Shown here one piece after another: positions 1 through 8,467 of a stretch of DNA of 64,000 bases. Every line of letters begins with the position of its first letter. Positions within the stretch are counted from its first letter, which is position 1. This stretch comes from Paenibacillus daejeonensis DSM 15491 (GTDB lineage Bacteria; Bacillota; Bacilli; Paenibacillales; Paenibacillaceae). Both the position numbers and the translations under genes were made by a program. Under the pieces are notes generated by a model that was not told the DNA's origin, made no database searches, and saw nothing but the letters and a program-made list of their open reading frames with translations. The stretch spans positions 186,001 through 250,000 of the forward strand of contig NZ_KB899660.1 of NCBI RefSeq assembly GCF_000378385.1, read 5' to 3'.

Positions 1-409
1 AGGGCTCGGATACCTGCTGCTTGCCTCCCTCGATGACATAACGCCGGCCCAATCCGTTCGTTTCCGTCGATGAGATGCATTCCACACGGGCCACAGCCGC
101 AATACTCGGAAGCGCCTCGCCGCGGAAGCCCAGGCTGGCGATTCGGAACAGGTCTTTGCCCGTCAGCAGCTTGCTCGTCGCATGCCGCTGAAAGGCCGTC
201 TCCATATCATCTTCCTCGATGCCGCTGCCGTTATCGGTAATCCGGATCAGCTGCAGCCCGCCCTCTTCGATGGTCACGTCGATCTGCGTGCTGCCAGCAT
301 CAACAGCATTCTCAACCAGCTCCTTGACGACAGACGAGGGCCGCTCCACGACTTCGCCTGCAGCGATCTGGTTTGCCAATTGTTCGCCCATCACTTGAAT
401 TTTTCCCAT
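1..409 (-). CDS. mutL: DNA mismatch repair protein MutL, N-terminal part
   Basis: MutL is the GHKL-type ATPase that couples MutS mismatch recognition to downstream strand processing. Only the first 136 codons are present, and the gene runs off the left edge of the window. The visible part begins [20 protein letters not shown] and carries the GHKL motifs: motif I (E-N-A-V-D-A-G, catalytic Glu region), motif II (D-N-G-S-G-I) and motif III (F-R-G-E-A-L), together with the T-S-K-L segment. The ATG at 407-409 is preceded by AGGAGG with about 8 bases of spacing. It lies 40 bases downstream of mutS on the same strand, the usual Bacillales arrangement, so the two are probably co-transcribed. No defect is seen in the visible part. 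Confidence 0.96.
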   Translation of the reverse strand, partial: MGKIQVMGEQLANQIAAGEVVERPSSVVKELVENAVDAGSTQIDVTIEEGGLQLIRITDNGSGIEEDDMETAFQRHATSKLLTGKDLFRIASLGFRGEALPSIAAVARVECISSTETNGLGRRYVIEGGKQQVSEP

Positions 410-449
410 CTGCGGTTGCCTCCTTCCGTGTTGCCGCTACCGACTGCGA

Positions 450-3182
450 TCAGTTTGCCGTGTTACCCAGCTTTTGCTTCATTTCATTGAGCCACTGCAT
501 GGCCTGCATCGGTGTCATGTTGAATAAATCCAACTGCTTCAGCTGCTCCGCGAGCTGCTCGGCCTGTGCTGTTTTCTTACTCTTCGGTGCTGGAGCCATG
601 ATTTCAGTACCGAACATGGATAGCTGCATCACGTCAGCAACTGGCTCCGTCTGCGACGCTGGTACAGGAGCGGACTCCCACACTTGGCTTGTCTGGGAGC
701 CGGTCTGCCGCTCGCTTGCTGCCGCAGCCTCATCGTGGGCAGTCGTCTGCGGGATGCCAATTCCACCCGCCTCACCCAGCTCTACGCTGGATGCATGCAG
801 CAGCTCGTAGGCTCGGCCAATAATCTGCTCAGGCAAGCCAGCGAGTCTGGCGCAATAGATACCGTAGCTCGACGATGCCGCGCCGGGCACCAGCTTGCGG
901 AGGAAGGTGACATCCTCGCCGCTTTCCTTCACTGCCATACTTGCATTTGCCAGGGAAGGAAGAGATTCCGACAGATGCGCCAGCTCGTGGAAATGCGTCG
1001 AGACGAGCGCCTTGCAGCCGATCTCGCGATGAACAAACTCAATCACCGCCTGGGCAATCGCCATCCCTTCCGCTGTAGACGTCCCGCGGCCCAGCTCATC
1101 GATAATAATGAGACTGCGGGCCGTAGCTTTTTCTGTCATCACCTGGATATCCTTCATCTCTACCATGAACGTGCTCTGTCCGCCAATCAGATCGTCCGCC
1201 GCGCCAATGCGCGTGAAGATCCGGTCAGTAAGCGGCACTGTGGCTGAGCGAGCAGGCACGAAACAGCCGATCTGCGCCAGAATACAGATGAGCGCTACTT
1301 GCCGCATATACGTACTCTTGCCCGCCATGTTCGGACCAGTGATGAGCAGCATCGCCGCTTCGTCCCGCTGCAGCTCCGTCCCATTGGCAATAAACGCTCG
1401 TCCATTAAGCACAGCCTCCACGACCGGATGCCGTCCTTCTCGAATGATAAGGTCGTAGCCTTCCGTCACTTCAGGACGAGAGAAACGATGCTCGGCACTT
1501 ACCGAGGCCAGTGACTGGTAGACGTCGATGGTAGCGATCACTTCGGCCAACCGCTGCAGTCGATGCAGATGCTCGGCCAGATGGTCGCGGAGCTCGATGA
1601 ACCGCTGATACTCCAGATCGACCATCTTGTCTTCGGCCTCCAGAATGAGACGCTCCTTCTCCTTGAGCTCCGGCGTCACGAAGCGTTCCGCGTTGGCCAG
1701 GGTCTGCTTGCGCTCATACCGGCCTTCGGGCAGCTGCGGCAGATTCGCCTTGGTCACTTCCAGATAGTAGCCAAACACTTTGTTATAACCGATCTTCAAG
1801 GTGCGGATGCCGGTCGCTTCGCGCTCTCTGCGCTCGAGCTCGGCCAGCCACTGCTTGCCGCCTGTGCTCGCCTCGCGCAGTTGATCCAAGTAGCTGTCAT
1901 AGCCTGCGCGGATCAGACTTCCCTCGCGAATCGAAACCGGTGGCTCGTCCACCAGCACCGTCTCGATCAGCTCCGCCAGGTCGGCACAGGCGTCGAGTTC
2001 CCGCACCAGGCTGCGCAGCGTGTCGGACTCCGAGCTGGCGCAGCGCTCTGTCAACGCAGGCACACACTGCAGCGACGTCTTGAGCGCAATCAGATCACGT
2101 CCATTCGCATTGCCATAGGCGACTCGGCCCACCAACCGCTCCAAGTCATAGATTTCCTTGAGATCCGCTCGCAGATCCTCACGAAGGATATAATCATTGT
2201 ACAGCTTGTCCACGGCTTCTAGCCGCTCTTCAATCTGTGCCAGGCTCAGCAGCGGCTTATCGATCCAGCGCCGCAGGAGCCGTCCGCCCATGGCGGTCTC
2301 GGTCTGATCCAGCAGCCACAGCAGCGATCCTTTCTTGCTGCGCTCCTGAACCGTCTCGACCAGCTCCAGATTGCGGCGCGTGAATTGGTCGACAATCATA
2401 TATTGGTTCGGCTCATACGATCGGATGGTCCGTACATGACCGAGCGACCGCTTCTGTGTATCATCGAGGTAACCGGTCAGCAGGCTGACTGCCCGCTGCC
2501 GGGCGGCTGGCAGCGCCTGCAATGCCGCCTCGCCGTACTGCTCCATGAGCCGCTCCTGGGCCATCGGCATACGGTGCGTGTAGACGATTGGCCGGTTCCA
2601 CTGGTTCGGCTGCTTCTGCAGCTCGGCGATGACGCGCTCGTCGCCTACAATCTCTGACGGCAGGTAGACGTTGATTTCGTCCAGCAGTAATGTAAGCGAG
2701 CCCGTGAAGGACGTCACATACAGTTCGCCGGTTGAGAGGTCGCAGGCCGAAATTGCATACCCTTCATTCGCTTCGGCGACGGCAACCATGAAGTTGTTGC
2801 TCTTGCCCTCTAGCGCTTTGGTCTCCATGACCGTTCCTGGTGTGACGACCCGGACAATCTCCCGCCGGACAACACCTTTGGCTGCTGCCGGGTCTTCAAC
2901 CTGCTCGCAGATCGCGACTTTGAACCCCTTCTCGATCAGCCGGGAGATGTAACCCTCTGCCGAATGATACGGCACGCCGCACATCGGGATCTTTTCCTTG
3001 CTGCCGCCTTCGCGTCCGGTCAACGTGATATCGAGCTCGCGCGAAGCGTTAATGGCATCGTCGAAGAACATCTCGTAGAAATCGCCCAGGCGAAAAAATA
3101 AAAACGCATCTTGCGCTTGTTCTTTGATGGATAAGTACTGCATGATCATCGGCGTGTACGCCGGTTTATCGCTAATTATCAT
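450..3182 (-). CDS. mutS: DNA mismatch repair protein MutS
   Basis: MutS recognises mismatches and small loops in DNA and recruits MutL. At about 910 residues it is slightly longer than typical Bacillus MutS. An N-terminal mismatch-binding domain holds the Phe-x-Glu element (D-F-Y-E-M-F). The core and clamp domains follow, then the ABC-type ATPase domain with Walker A GPNMAGKST, signature region GGQSTFMVE and Walker B IIIDELGRGTS. The tail is variable and Ala/Gln-rich. It contains two candidate beta-clamp binding pentapeptides, QLSMF and QLDLF. I chose the internal ATG at 3180-3182 because AGGAGGGG lies about 9 bases upstream; the 11 extra upstream codons would cover that site. It follows the amidoligase gene and precedes mutL. 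Confidence 0.97.
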   Translation of the reverse strand: MIISDKPAYTPMIMQYLSIKEQAQDAFLFFRLGDFYEMFFDDAINASRELDITLTGREGGSKEKIPMCGVPYHSAEGYISRLIEKGFKVAICEQVEDPAAAKGVVRREIVRVVTPGTVMETKALEGKSNNFMVAVAEANEGYAISACDLSTGELYVTSFTGSLTLLLDEINVYLPSEIVGDERVIAELQKQPNQWNRPIVYTHRMPMAQERLMEQYGEAALQALPAARQRAVSLLTGYLDDTQKRSLGHVRTIRSYEPNQYMIVDQFTRRNLELVETVQERSKKGSLLWLLDQTETAMGGRLLRRWIDKPLLSLAQIEERLEAVDKLYNDYILREDLRADLKEIYDLERLVGRVAYGNANGRDLIALKTSLQCVPALTERCASSESDTLRSLVRELDACADLAELIETVLVDEPPVSIREGSLIRAGYDSYLDQLREASTGGKQWLAELERREREATGIRTLKIGYNKVFGYYLEVTKANLPQLPEGRYERKQTLANAERFVTPELKEKERLILEAEDKMVDLEYQRFIELRDHLAEHLHRLQRLAEVIATIDVYQSLASVSAEHRFSRPEVTEGYDLIIREGRHPVVEAVLNGRAFIANGTELQRDEAAMLLITGPNMAGKSTYMRQVALICILAQIGCFVPARSATVPLTDRIFTRIGAADDLIGGQSTFMVEMKDIQVMTEKATARSLIIIDELGRGTSTAEGMAIAQAVIEFVHREIGCKALVSTHFHELAHLSESLPSLANASMAVKESGEDVTFLRKLVPGAASSSYGIYCARLAGLPEQIIGRAYELLHASSVELGEAGGIGIPQTTAHDEAAAASERQTGSQTSQVWESAPVPASQTEPVADVMQLSMFGTEIMAPAPKSKKTAQAEQLAEQLKQLDLFNMTPMQAMQWLNEMKQKLGNTAN

Positions 3183-3266
3183 CGCTTGCGCCCCTCCTAT
3201 GGGGTTGATTTGCAAGCTTCATTATAACAGAAATCCGCGCGAGCGTGAAAAGGAGCGTTCACTTTT

Positions 3267-3489
3267 AATTCGATGTCGAACTATCTCACGGGAATCCATT
3301 GATGATCAACGCAGTGACCGGTGTTCAGCACCGAGAAGGTTGAAGGCAGGTGAAAATGAGGAGCGGTCAACGTTTTCGAAGAAAACGACCTCGTAAGCAA
3401 TACCTACGTGAGCACCGGAAGTTTCGCATGCCTTCAAGATTCGATGTCGAATCATCTCCTTGAAATAGCCTCGTGATCAACACCGGTAG
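3267..3489 (-). repeat. imperfect duplication of the amidoligase gene 3' end
   Basis: Two related stretches lie at 3267-3322 and 3439-3489. Both contain TTCGATGTCGAA (read on +), followed by a GATCAAC block and then ACCGGT. The right-hand copy includes the last codons and stop of the amidoligase gene. The left-hand copy lies about 115 bases further downstream and reads as a decayed version of the same coding end. The stretch between holds no gene. An inverted pair, GTTTTCGAAGAAAAC, lies near 3371. Confidence 0.55.
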
Positions 3490-5317
3490 GCAGCTTCCAT
3501 TTGCGGCGCAGATCCGCTTGCTCATCCCAGGTCGCACCGCTGCGAATCGCTGACAGCAGCGGCGATATGAAGCGCCCCAGCTCGCTGTAGGCGTCTGTGC
3601 GGGTGATGAGCTCAAGGAAGCTCCGCATTCCCTCATGGAGCAATTCGCGGTCGCCCTCGTAATAGGCGGCAACCAGCTCCGGCTGCTCAGCAGGCAGAGT
3701 GCCGTAGGCAGCGGAAAGTGTCCATAGCTCACGGACACTGAGCATCCCCAGCGCAAAGGCAGCCTGCGCCGCCATCGGCGACACGAGCCAACTCGGCGGC
3801 GTCCGGTACTCGAAGCCGTGCGGCTGCAATCGGTAGTCGCCGAGCATGCCATAGCGCGGACGCCGTTTACGGCCGGCGGGGTCCTCGACCAGCGCCAGCG
3901 GAAATGCCACGCAGCTGTCGAGCATTCGCAAGAGCCGATTGCTCAGCCAAGTGCCGCTGAAGTGGATATGCCCGCCCAACCCAAGACCTGGAACGGGCAT
4001 CCCGCCGGCGAGCCAGCGCAGGTCACGCTCCGTAATCTTGGCTGCGGCCTGCTGCAGAAGCCTTCTTACGTGTGTTGCCAGCTCGGCCGGATTCGACGCA
4101 GGATCTGGTCGCAGCTCTGCCACAGGGTGACGGACGGTCCGCCCGACGACTACCGTATCGCATCCGGCCGCGCCGTGCGGCTCGAGGAATCGTGTGGGTG
4201 AGACGATCCGGCCATCACTCCGCAGCAGGACAAACTCCGGATCGGCCCCGATCTGCAGCCGTTCTCTGCCACCAGTCTCCCTCGCTATCGCATAGCCATC
4301 AACGAAGCGCTGCAAGGCTGCTTTGCCAACTGGGCTATCTAGTCGATGCGGTGGCATCGGCATAATGGTTCGGACAGCCGCGCGCCCCTCTCCGTCCAGA
4401 ACGACCCGAATCTCGCCGTAGTCGAGCCCCAGGGCATAGAGCGCCCTGACGGCTGTCTTGGCCGCCCTTCGCACGAGCGGGTCCCGGCTCTGATTCAGCA
4501 GCACGTCGGGACCGTCTATGCGCTCAGGAGAGTCTAGTGCCTCAGGGGACATGCGCTGCTGAGAGGAGCTATTCCGCCCCGCCTCCCGACCCGCTGCCCC
4601 CGTTCCATCCAGATCAATATGAAAACCTGTCGGCAGCGAAGCTCTTCGCTGCGGCGAATGTATACGCGATTCGCTCGTGCGAGGCGTGACCTTTCCTCCG
4701 GCCCCTCTCTCCTGCGGATCTCTTGCAAGCGAGGACAGTCCACCTTCTTCGGATACTTCCGAACGGGAGCTTCGGGTTGATTGTATTACACGATCGTGCT
4801 CTGCGTGTAAGCCTTCCTCTTCTTGATCCTTCAGCTTGGAGCGTCTGTCTGATGAACGGTAGACTCGCTCAACAGCCAGCGCCTCCAGATGGAAGACAGG
4901 GACAGCATACTCCCTCAGCGACCATAGCGGGGTTTCTGGATTCCAGACGAATAATCCCGCCTGCGTCAGTCGCTCACGGATCACAGGGGGCAGTTCTCCG
5001 TCGCGTGACGGAGTGGTACGCTGCTTGCCCGCCACAGCCCGGGATGAGGGCTCCTCCTCTGCTAACTGCGCCGCGCCACGCAATAACCAGAAATCCGCTG
5101 GCCTAGAGGCTCTCCCTCCGCTGGTATGACTGGCAATCGGCGGGCGATCCGGGTTCCGCTGTCCGCGCCTGCTGTCTCCCATACGGCCGCCGGGCATGAC
5201 GAACCCGGCATCGCCGGATGCCGGGCCAATATCCGCTTGACCGCCAGCAATCGACGCCGAGACGCGGTTCAACCTTTTCCACCCGCCCTCCATCCAGATC
5301 CATACGCTCCCCGCCAT
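3452..5317 (-). CDS. putative amidoligase (phiEco32-like COOH-NH2 ligase type 2)
   Basis: This 621-residue protein resembles the glutamine-synthetase-fold amidoligases first described in phage phiEco32, which are predicted to join a carboxyl to an amine using ATP. The C-terminal half, about residues 345-600, carries the family hallmarks I-G-A-D-P-E-F, a Pro-Glu-Leu-Arg-Pro strand (V-A-E-L-R-P-D-P), G-G-H-I-H-F-S-G and F-E-Y-R-T-P-P-S-W. These are the expected metal/ATP-binding acidic and His positions. The N-terminal 250 residues are Arg/Ser-rich and poorly conserved. The ATG follows GGGGGAG by about 7 bases. Its place between cotE and mutS suggests a link to spore envelope or cell-surface peptide modification, but that is inference. 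The substrate is unknown. Confidence 0.8.
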   Translation of the reverse strand: MAGSVWIWMEGGWKRLNRVSASIAGGQADIGPASGDAGFVMPGGRMGDSRRGQRNPDRPPIASHTSGGRASRPADFWLLRGAAQLAEEEPSSRAVAGKQRTTPSRDGELPPVIRERLTQAGLFVWNPETPLWSLREYAVPVFHLEALAVERVYRSSDRRSKLKDQEEEGLHAEHDRVIQSTRSSRSEVSEEGGLSSLARDPQERGAGGKVTPRTSESRIHSPQRRASLPTGFHIDLDGTGAAGREAGRNSSSQQRMSPEALDSPERIDGPDVLLNQSRDPLVRRAAKTAVRALYALGLDYGEIRVVLDGEGRAAVRTIMPMPPHRLDSPVGKAALQRFVDGYAIARETGGRERLQIGADPEFVLLRSDGRIVSPTRFLEPHGAAGCDTVVVGRTVRHPVAELRPDPASNPAELATHVRRLLQQAAAKITERDLRWLAGGMPVPGLGLGGHIHFSGTWLSNRLLRMLDSCVAFPLALVEDPAGRKRRPRYGMLGDYRLQPHGFEYRTPPSWLVSPMAAQAAFALGMLSVRELWTLSAAYGTLPAEQPELVAAYYEGDRELLHEGMRSFLELITRTDAYSELGRFISPLLSAIRSGATWDEQADLRRKWKLPTGVDHEAISRR

Positions 5318-5397
5318 TCAATGACTCCCCCCTCTGCGATGACGCTTCACAGCAGCGACCAATCGCAAACCACAATTAACAAGGTGAAACGGCTATG

Positions 5398-5428
5398 CCT
5401 AAGAGTTTTGCTTCGCAAAATTTTTAGG
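5398..5428. other. strong hairpin in the amidoligase-cotE gap
   Basis: The sequence CCTAAGAGTTTTGC pairs across TTC with GCAAAATTTTTAGG, giving a 14-bp stem with G-U pairs. It lies about 80 bases upstream of the amidoligase start and is transcribed as part of its leader if transcription comes from cotE. There is no T-run directly after it on the minus strand. It may be a leader structure or a repeat remnant. The rest of the gap from 5318 to 5626 holds only the terminators listed separately. Confidence 0.5.
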
Positions 5429-5503
5429 ACGTGCGAAGAGCTTTGTCGGAGATTTATAAGCGCATCTATTTATATGTGAAAACTTATATATTCTTATAAA
5501 TTT

Positions 5504-5527
5504 AGAAAAAGAGGGCTTCCGCCCTCA
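5504..5527 (-). terminator. second intrinsic terminator downstream of cotE
   Basis: On the minus strand GAGGGC-GGAA-GCCCTC is followed at once by CTTTTTC. It is a short 6-bp GC stem with a T-run, about 100 bases after the cotE stop and just beyond the main cotE terminator. Confidence 0.6.
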
Positions 5528-5565
5528 ACGAGACTGCATAATGCTGCATACAATGCATCATAACC

Positions 5566-5607
5566 AGAAAAAAAATAACGCTGCTCACATCGTCCATGCA
5601 AGCAGCG
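5566..5607 (-). terminator. intrinsic terminator of cotE
   Basis: On the minus strand CGCTGCT and AGCAGCG form a stem around a 15-base loop, followed by TTATTTTTTTT. It starts about 20 bases after the cotE stop and is a convincing rho-independent terminator. It implies that the amidoligase-mutS-mutL genes have their own promoter or rely on read-through. Confidence 0.8.
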
Positions 5608-5626
5608 TGTCACCCCAGGGTCCGGC

Positions 5627-6193
5627 TTACAGCTCGTCGTCCAACAGCTCCGGATCCAGATCCTCATAATCGCCTTCGCCGTCAAAGCCATAATCCAGGC
5701 CTTTGCCTTCATGACCATCGCAGCCGCCAGGGCAGACCGCTACACAGACCTTGGTCTCTGCTACCATCTCAACGGCGAACTCCCGCTCCACCCTCAGAAT
5801 GACGGATGTGCCGCTTGACGAAATATTGGCCTCGATGCAGTTCGGATCCTGCGTCGCTTCAGCCGATACTTCTTCCGTTGAGCTGCGGTGCTTGGCGTCG
5901 AGGTACGAGAGCGGGACAGTTTCTACATAGGAAATCGATTCTTTTGCAACATCGGTTTGCGAGTTCTTGTCATAGGAATACCAGATGTTGATATCGTAAG
6001 TACCGATGACCTCGATTCCGTCTCCCGACCGCACCGCCTCATACTGATGGTTAATGATCCAGGCACCCAGGATACTCGTCGGATGCTGGGGCGGTGATAC
6101 ATTATGGGTAACAGTGGAAAACTTACGACCCTTGCCGCAGACAGCTTTCGTTATAATCTCTCTGCACTGAAGCTGTTTATCTGCCAATGCCAT
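5627..6193 (-). CDS. cotE: outer spore coat morphogenetic protein CotE
   Basis: CotE directs assembly of the outer coat around the forespore. The 188-residue product matches the family throughout. A conserved N-terminal R-E-I-I-T-K-A-V-C-G-K-G-R-K-F block is followed by S-I-L-G-A-W-I-I-N-H, then Y-D-I-N-I-W-Y-S-Y and P-N-C-I-E-A. The tail is highly acidic (G-D-Y-E-D-L-D-P-E-L-L), as in B. subtilis CotE. I start at the ATG at 6191-6193 because GGAGGAGG lies 7 bases upstream; an upstream in-frame start would overlap that site. Its position just upstream of the mutS-mutL group matches the Bacillales order cotE-mutS-mutL, with the amidoligase inserted here. It shows that the organism is spore-forming. 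Confidence 0.95.
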   Translation of the reverse strand: MALADKQLQCREIITKAVCGKGRKFSTVTHNVSPPQHPTSILGAWIINHQYEAVRSGDGIEVIGTYDINIWYSYDKNSQTDVAKESISYVETVPLSYLDAKHRSSTEEVSAEATQDPNCIEANISSSGTSVILRVEREFAVEMVAETKVCVAVCPGGCDGHEGKGLDYGFDGEGDYEDLDPELLDDEL

Positions 6194-6385
6194 CGACTTA
6201 ACCTCCTCCATACAATCATTCAATTAAAGTGTATGCAGGACATGGGCAAATGTTGATAAATCTGGGCGCTAGAAAAGAGAACCTTTTGAAAAAACAGGGC
6301 GCGGTGCGGGATGGATAAGCCTTGATAAGAATTTGTATAGTCGACTGTGGTTAGATAGAGGCATTACATACTAGAGGTGAATGCT

Positions 6386-6754
6386 ATGCGAAACCACGAG
6401 AAGCTGTCGCTTCCGCTCAAATCTATCTACCCCGTCAAAGAAGCGGTCCAGCGACTTGATCTCTCCTATCTGCACGCCGTCTTGCACGAAGCCGACAATG
6501 AGCAAACCTTGCGACGGCTGCTGACGATCCTCCGGGCCCACCAAATGATGACGATCCAGGATGTGCTGGCGTCTAACTGGTCGGAGCTGAGCAAGTTAAG
6601 ACAGCTGGGCGCCACGAGCCGCAAACTGCTCGCCGATCTTCTGGAGCGTATTGTCGAAGAACCGGAGCTGCTGATAGATGAGACAAAAGCGGAACGCGAG
6701 CAGAAGCTTCACACCATTAAGGAGCGGCTGCGTGAGATGGGACTGGTGCAATAG
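6386..6754 (+). CDS. small protein with RNA polymerase alpha-CTD-like helical fold
   Basis: This 122-residue protein is rich in Leu, Glu and Arg. About residues 20-92 follow the alpha-subunit C-terminal domain pattern: a leading helix (LDLSYLHAVL), then helices around T-I-Q-D-V-L-A-S-N-W-S-E-L-S-K-L-R-Q-L-G, then R-K-L-L-A-D-L-L-E. The K-L-R-Q-L-G segment resembles the conserved I-R-N-L-G loop. It lacks the rest of RpoA. It may bind DNA or a regulator through this helix-hairpin-helix-like fold; this is inference. The ATG at 6386 has AGAGGTG about 6 bases upstream; a GTG three codons earlier overlaps that site. It is monocistronic and diverges from cotE. Confidence 0.7.
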   Translation: MRNHEKLSLPLKSIYPVKEAVQRLDLSYLHAVLHEADNEQTLRRLLTILRAHQMMTIQDVLASNWSELSKLRQLGATSRKLLADLLERIVEEPELLIDETKAEREQKLHTIKERLREMGLVQ

Positions 6755-6828
6755 ACGCGGGTGGAGCAGCGACTGCAAAATTTCTGCGTAGGGTTCGTAT
6801 GAAGCTGCTTTAGCTTTTGTCTCTAAGT

Positions 6829-7000
6829 GTGCATCCGTGGCTTAGCTGTATCACATCCGCGGCTTCATCTGCGTCACATCCGTGACTTCATATGCAACTG
6901 TTTCTGCGACCGCACCCTAAACTGCACCTTAACGACAAAAGTACAACTAATAACCCGCGATCCCGATGAAATGCAACTGCTAAAGCCAAAAGTACAATTA
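6829..7000. repeat. intergenic short-repeat tract
   Basis: The gene-free stretch 6755-7397 contains two kinds of short repeat. At 6848-6893 two 23-bp units stand head to tail (both contain TCACATCCG and CTTCAT), with a decayed third unit at 6829-6847. At 6928-6949 and 6979-7000 two units ending in AAAAGTACAA are 51 bp apart, each linked to a nearby GCAACTG. No gene is recognised here. A 69-codon minus-strand reading frame at 6998-7207 lacks a recognisable family and a ribosome site. Confidence 0.6.
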
Positions 7001-7371
7001 TTTCGCGCGTTCATGGAAACAAATGGGTAATCCAAAACTTTTAAATGTACTTATGTCCTTACGAGCTCCAACATCCACAAAAGCACAAGGATTAATTGCA
7101 TTGTTGTCGTTAGGTAATAGAGTATCACGAGCCAGACAGAAACCATTCGCAACCTTGTCGATAGCACTCACAATCTTGGCATAACCGACTGCCCGTGAGT
7201 GTGTCAAATACTAGTGAACCATCTAGAACATAGGCCACAATAGAGGATCACCAAATTGTAACTGTACTGAGCGGCGGTATGTGGAGAAAAGCCAGTAAAA
7301 ACATCGGTGACCCCCGCCCTCTGGGAGCTGGGCGTCTGTTCGCGGAGAACAAACACGGAGGCGCAGCTCAA

Positions 7372-7421
7372 TAAAAAAGGCAAGGCCTGCCGTCGCATCA
7401 TGCGACGGAGGTCTTGCCTTT
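7372..7421 (-). terminator. intrinsic terminator of the DUF939-type gene
   Basis: On the minus strand a roughly 20-bp stem (AAGGCAAGACCTCCGTCGCA against its near-complement) closes on a 3-base loop and is followed by TTTTTTAT. The upstream arm overlaps the last codons of the gene (K-G-K-T-S-V-A), so the coding end and terminator are shared. Confidence 0.85.
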
Positions 7422-8375
7422 TCTGCGTTTTTTCCAGCGCTTGGCGATGGACAGATACCGCTCCAATTCATGACAGAGCTGCAATACTGCCGCCCGCACC
7501 TCGAACTCTTCCCGCGTCTGCGGCAGCGGCATGAGACGATAGCGCTCCTCCAGCTCATCCAACTCCCGTTCAACGGCACCCTCATACACATCCGACTTCA
7601 CTTCCTCGGTGAGCTTAAGCAGCACATCGGCCAGCAGCAGTCCTTGCGGGACCTTCTCGTAGACAAACGCAATCAGTGTCAACATCTGCTGAATCGACTC
7701 CAGCTGCTGGCTGCGCATGTCAAAGTATGTACGCCAATAGGTTTCGTACCGCCACAACCGGTTCTCCTGATACGTGGACGAACGATCGAGCCCCTGCTTG
7801 ATCAGGTCCCCTGCCTGCAGCAGCTCTTCCCCGTTCCACACATGTCGCGGATTCTGCAGCGTCTGCGCCAATTCCTTGAAAATCGTACTGAATGTCGCTT
7901 CAATCTGATGACGCAGCTCCTTCAGCTTATGATCCTCGCGTGGCATATAGAGCATATTGAGGACCGTGGCCCAGCCAAGTCCCGTGATTAGCAGCATAAT
8001 TTCATTGCCGATCAGCGACATCGTCACTTCCTGGCGCTCGAAGACGTGGAAGACGATAACCGAGCTTGTCACGATGCCCTCTTTGAGCTTCAGGCGGGTC
8101 AGAATTGGGAAGGCAATCAGAATGAAGATCGACAGCGACCAGATCTCGAAGCCGAACAACGTAAAGATCAGCGAGGCAAAAAACAACCCCAGCACTGAAG
8201 CCATCATCCGACTCGCGACATTGCGTATGCCGCGCATCCGGGTAACTTCAACGCCGAGGATTGCCAGCAGGCCGGCCGACAATGCCGGCTCCAGGCCCAG
8301 ATAGATTGCCGTGTAAATGGCCGCCAAGCCAGCAATGGCGGTTTTAATCACGCGTATTCCAATCACAGTACTCAC
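7398..8375 (-). CDS. aromatic acid exporter family (DUF939-type) membrane protein
   Basis: The 325-residue protein has about four hydrophobic segments in its first 150 residues: roughly 8-25, 28-42, 57-72 and 76-92, with a further one near 125-142. A long, charged, helical cytoplasmic domain follows. The I-K-T-A-I-A-G-L-A-A-I-Y start and the R-N-V-A-S-R motif fit the ArAE_1/DUF939 family found across Bacillales, which is related to aromatic-acid and FUSC-type exporters. Function in these homologues is mostly untested. The start is a GTG; a second GTG three codons later is also possible. The gene stands alone with its own terminator, and a gap of about 90 bases separates it from the ABC operon upstream. 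Confidence 0.8.
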   Translation of the reverse strand: MSTVIGIRVIKTAIAGLAAIYTAIYLGLEPALSAGLLAILGVEVTRMRGIRNVASRMMASVLGLFFASLIFTLFGFEIWSLSIFILIAFPILTRLKLKEGIVTSSVIVFHVFERQEVTMSLIGNEIMLLITGLGWATVLNMLYMPREDHKLKELRHQIEATFSTIFKELAQTLQNPRHVWNGEELLQAGDLIKQGLDRSSTYQENRLWRYETYWRTYFDMRSQQLESIQQMLTLIAFVYEKVPQGLLLADVLLKLTEEVKSDVYEGAVERELDELEERYRLMPLPQTREEFEVRAAVLQLCHELERYLSIAKRWKKRRKGKTSVA

Positions 8376-8467
8376 ACCCGTATCGTTGATACCTATAGAT
8401 TATATCGGTTAACGGGGCTGACCGCAAAGAAGATATTCAAAACGAGCGGAGATCTGGCTTTTGTCGC

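Noticed and set aside
1563-2222. 219-codon plus-strand frame within mutS
   Set aside because: It is the reverse-strand shadow of a well-conserved gene, with no start site or family.
6998-7207. Minus-strand frame of 69 codons in the repeat-rich gap
   Set aside because: No ribosome site, no family resemblance, and it overlaps the intergenic repeat; I see no support for a gene or a clear remnant.
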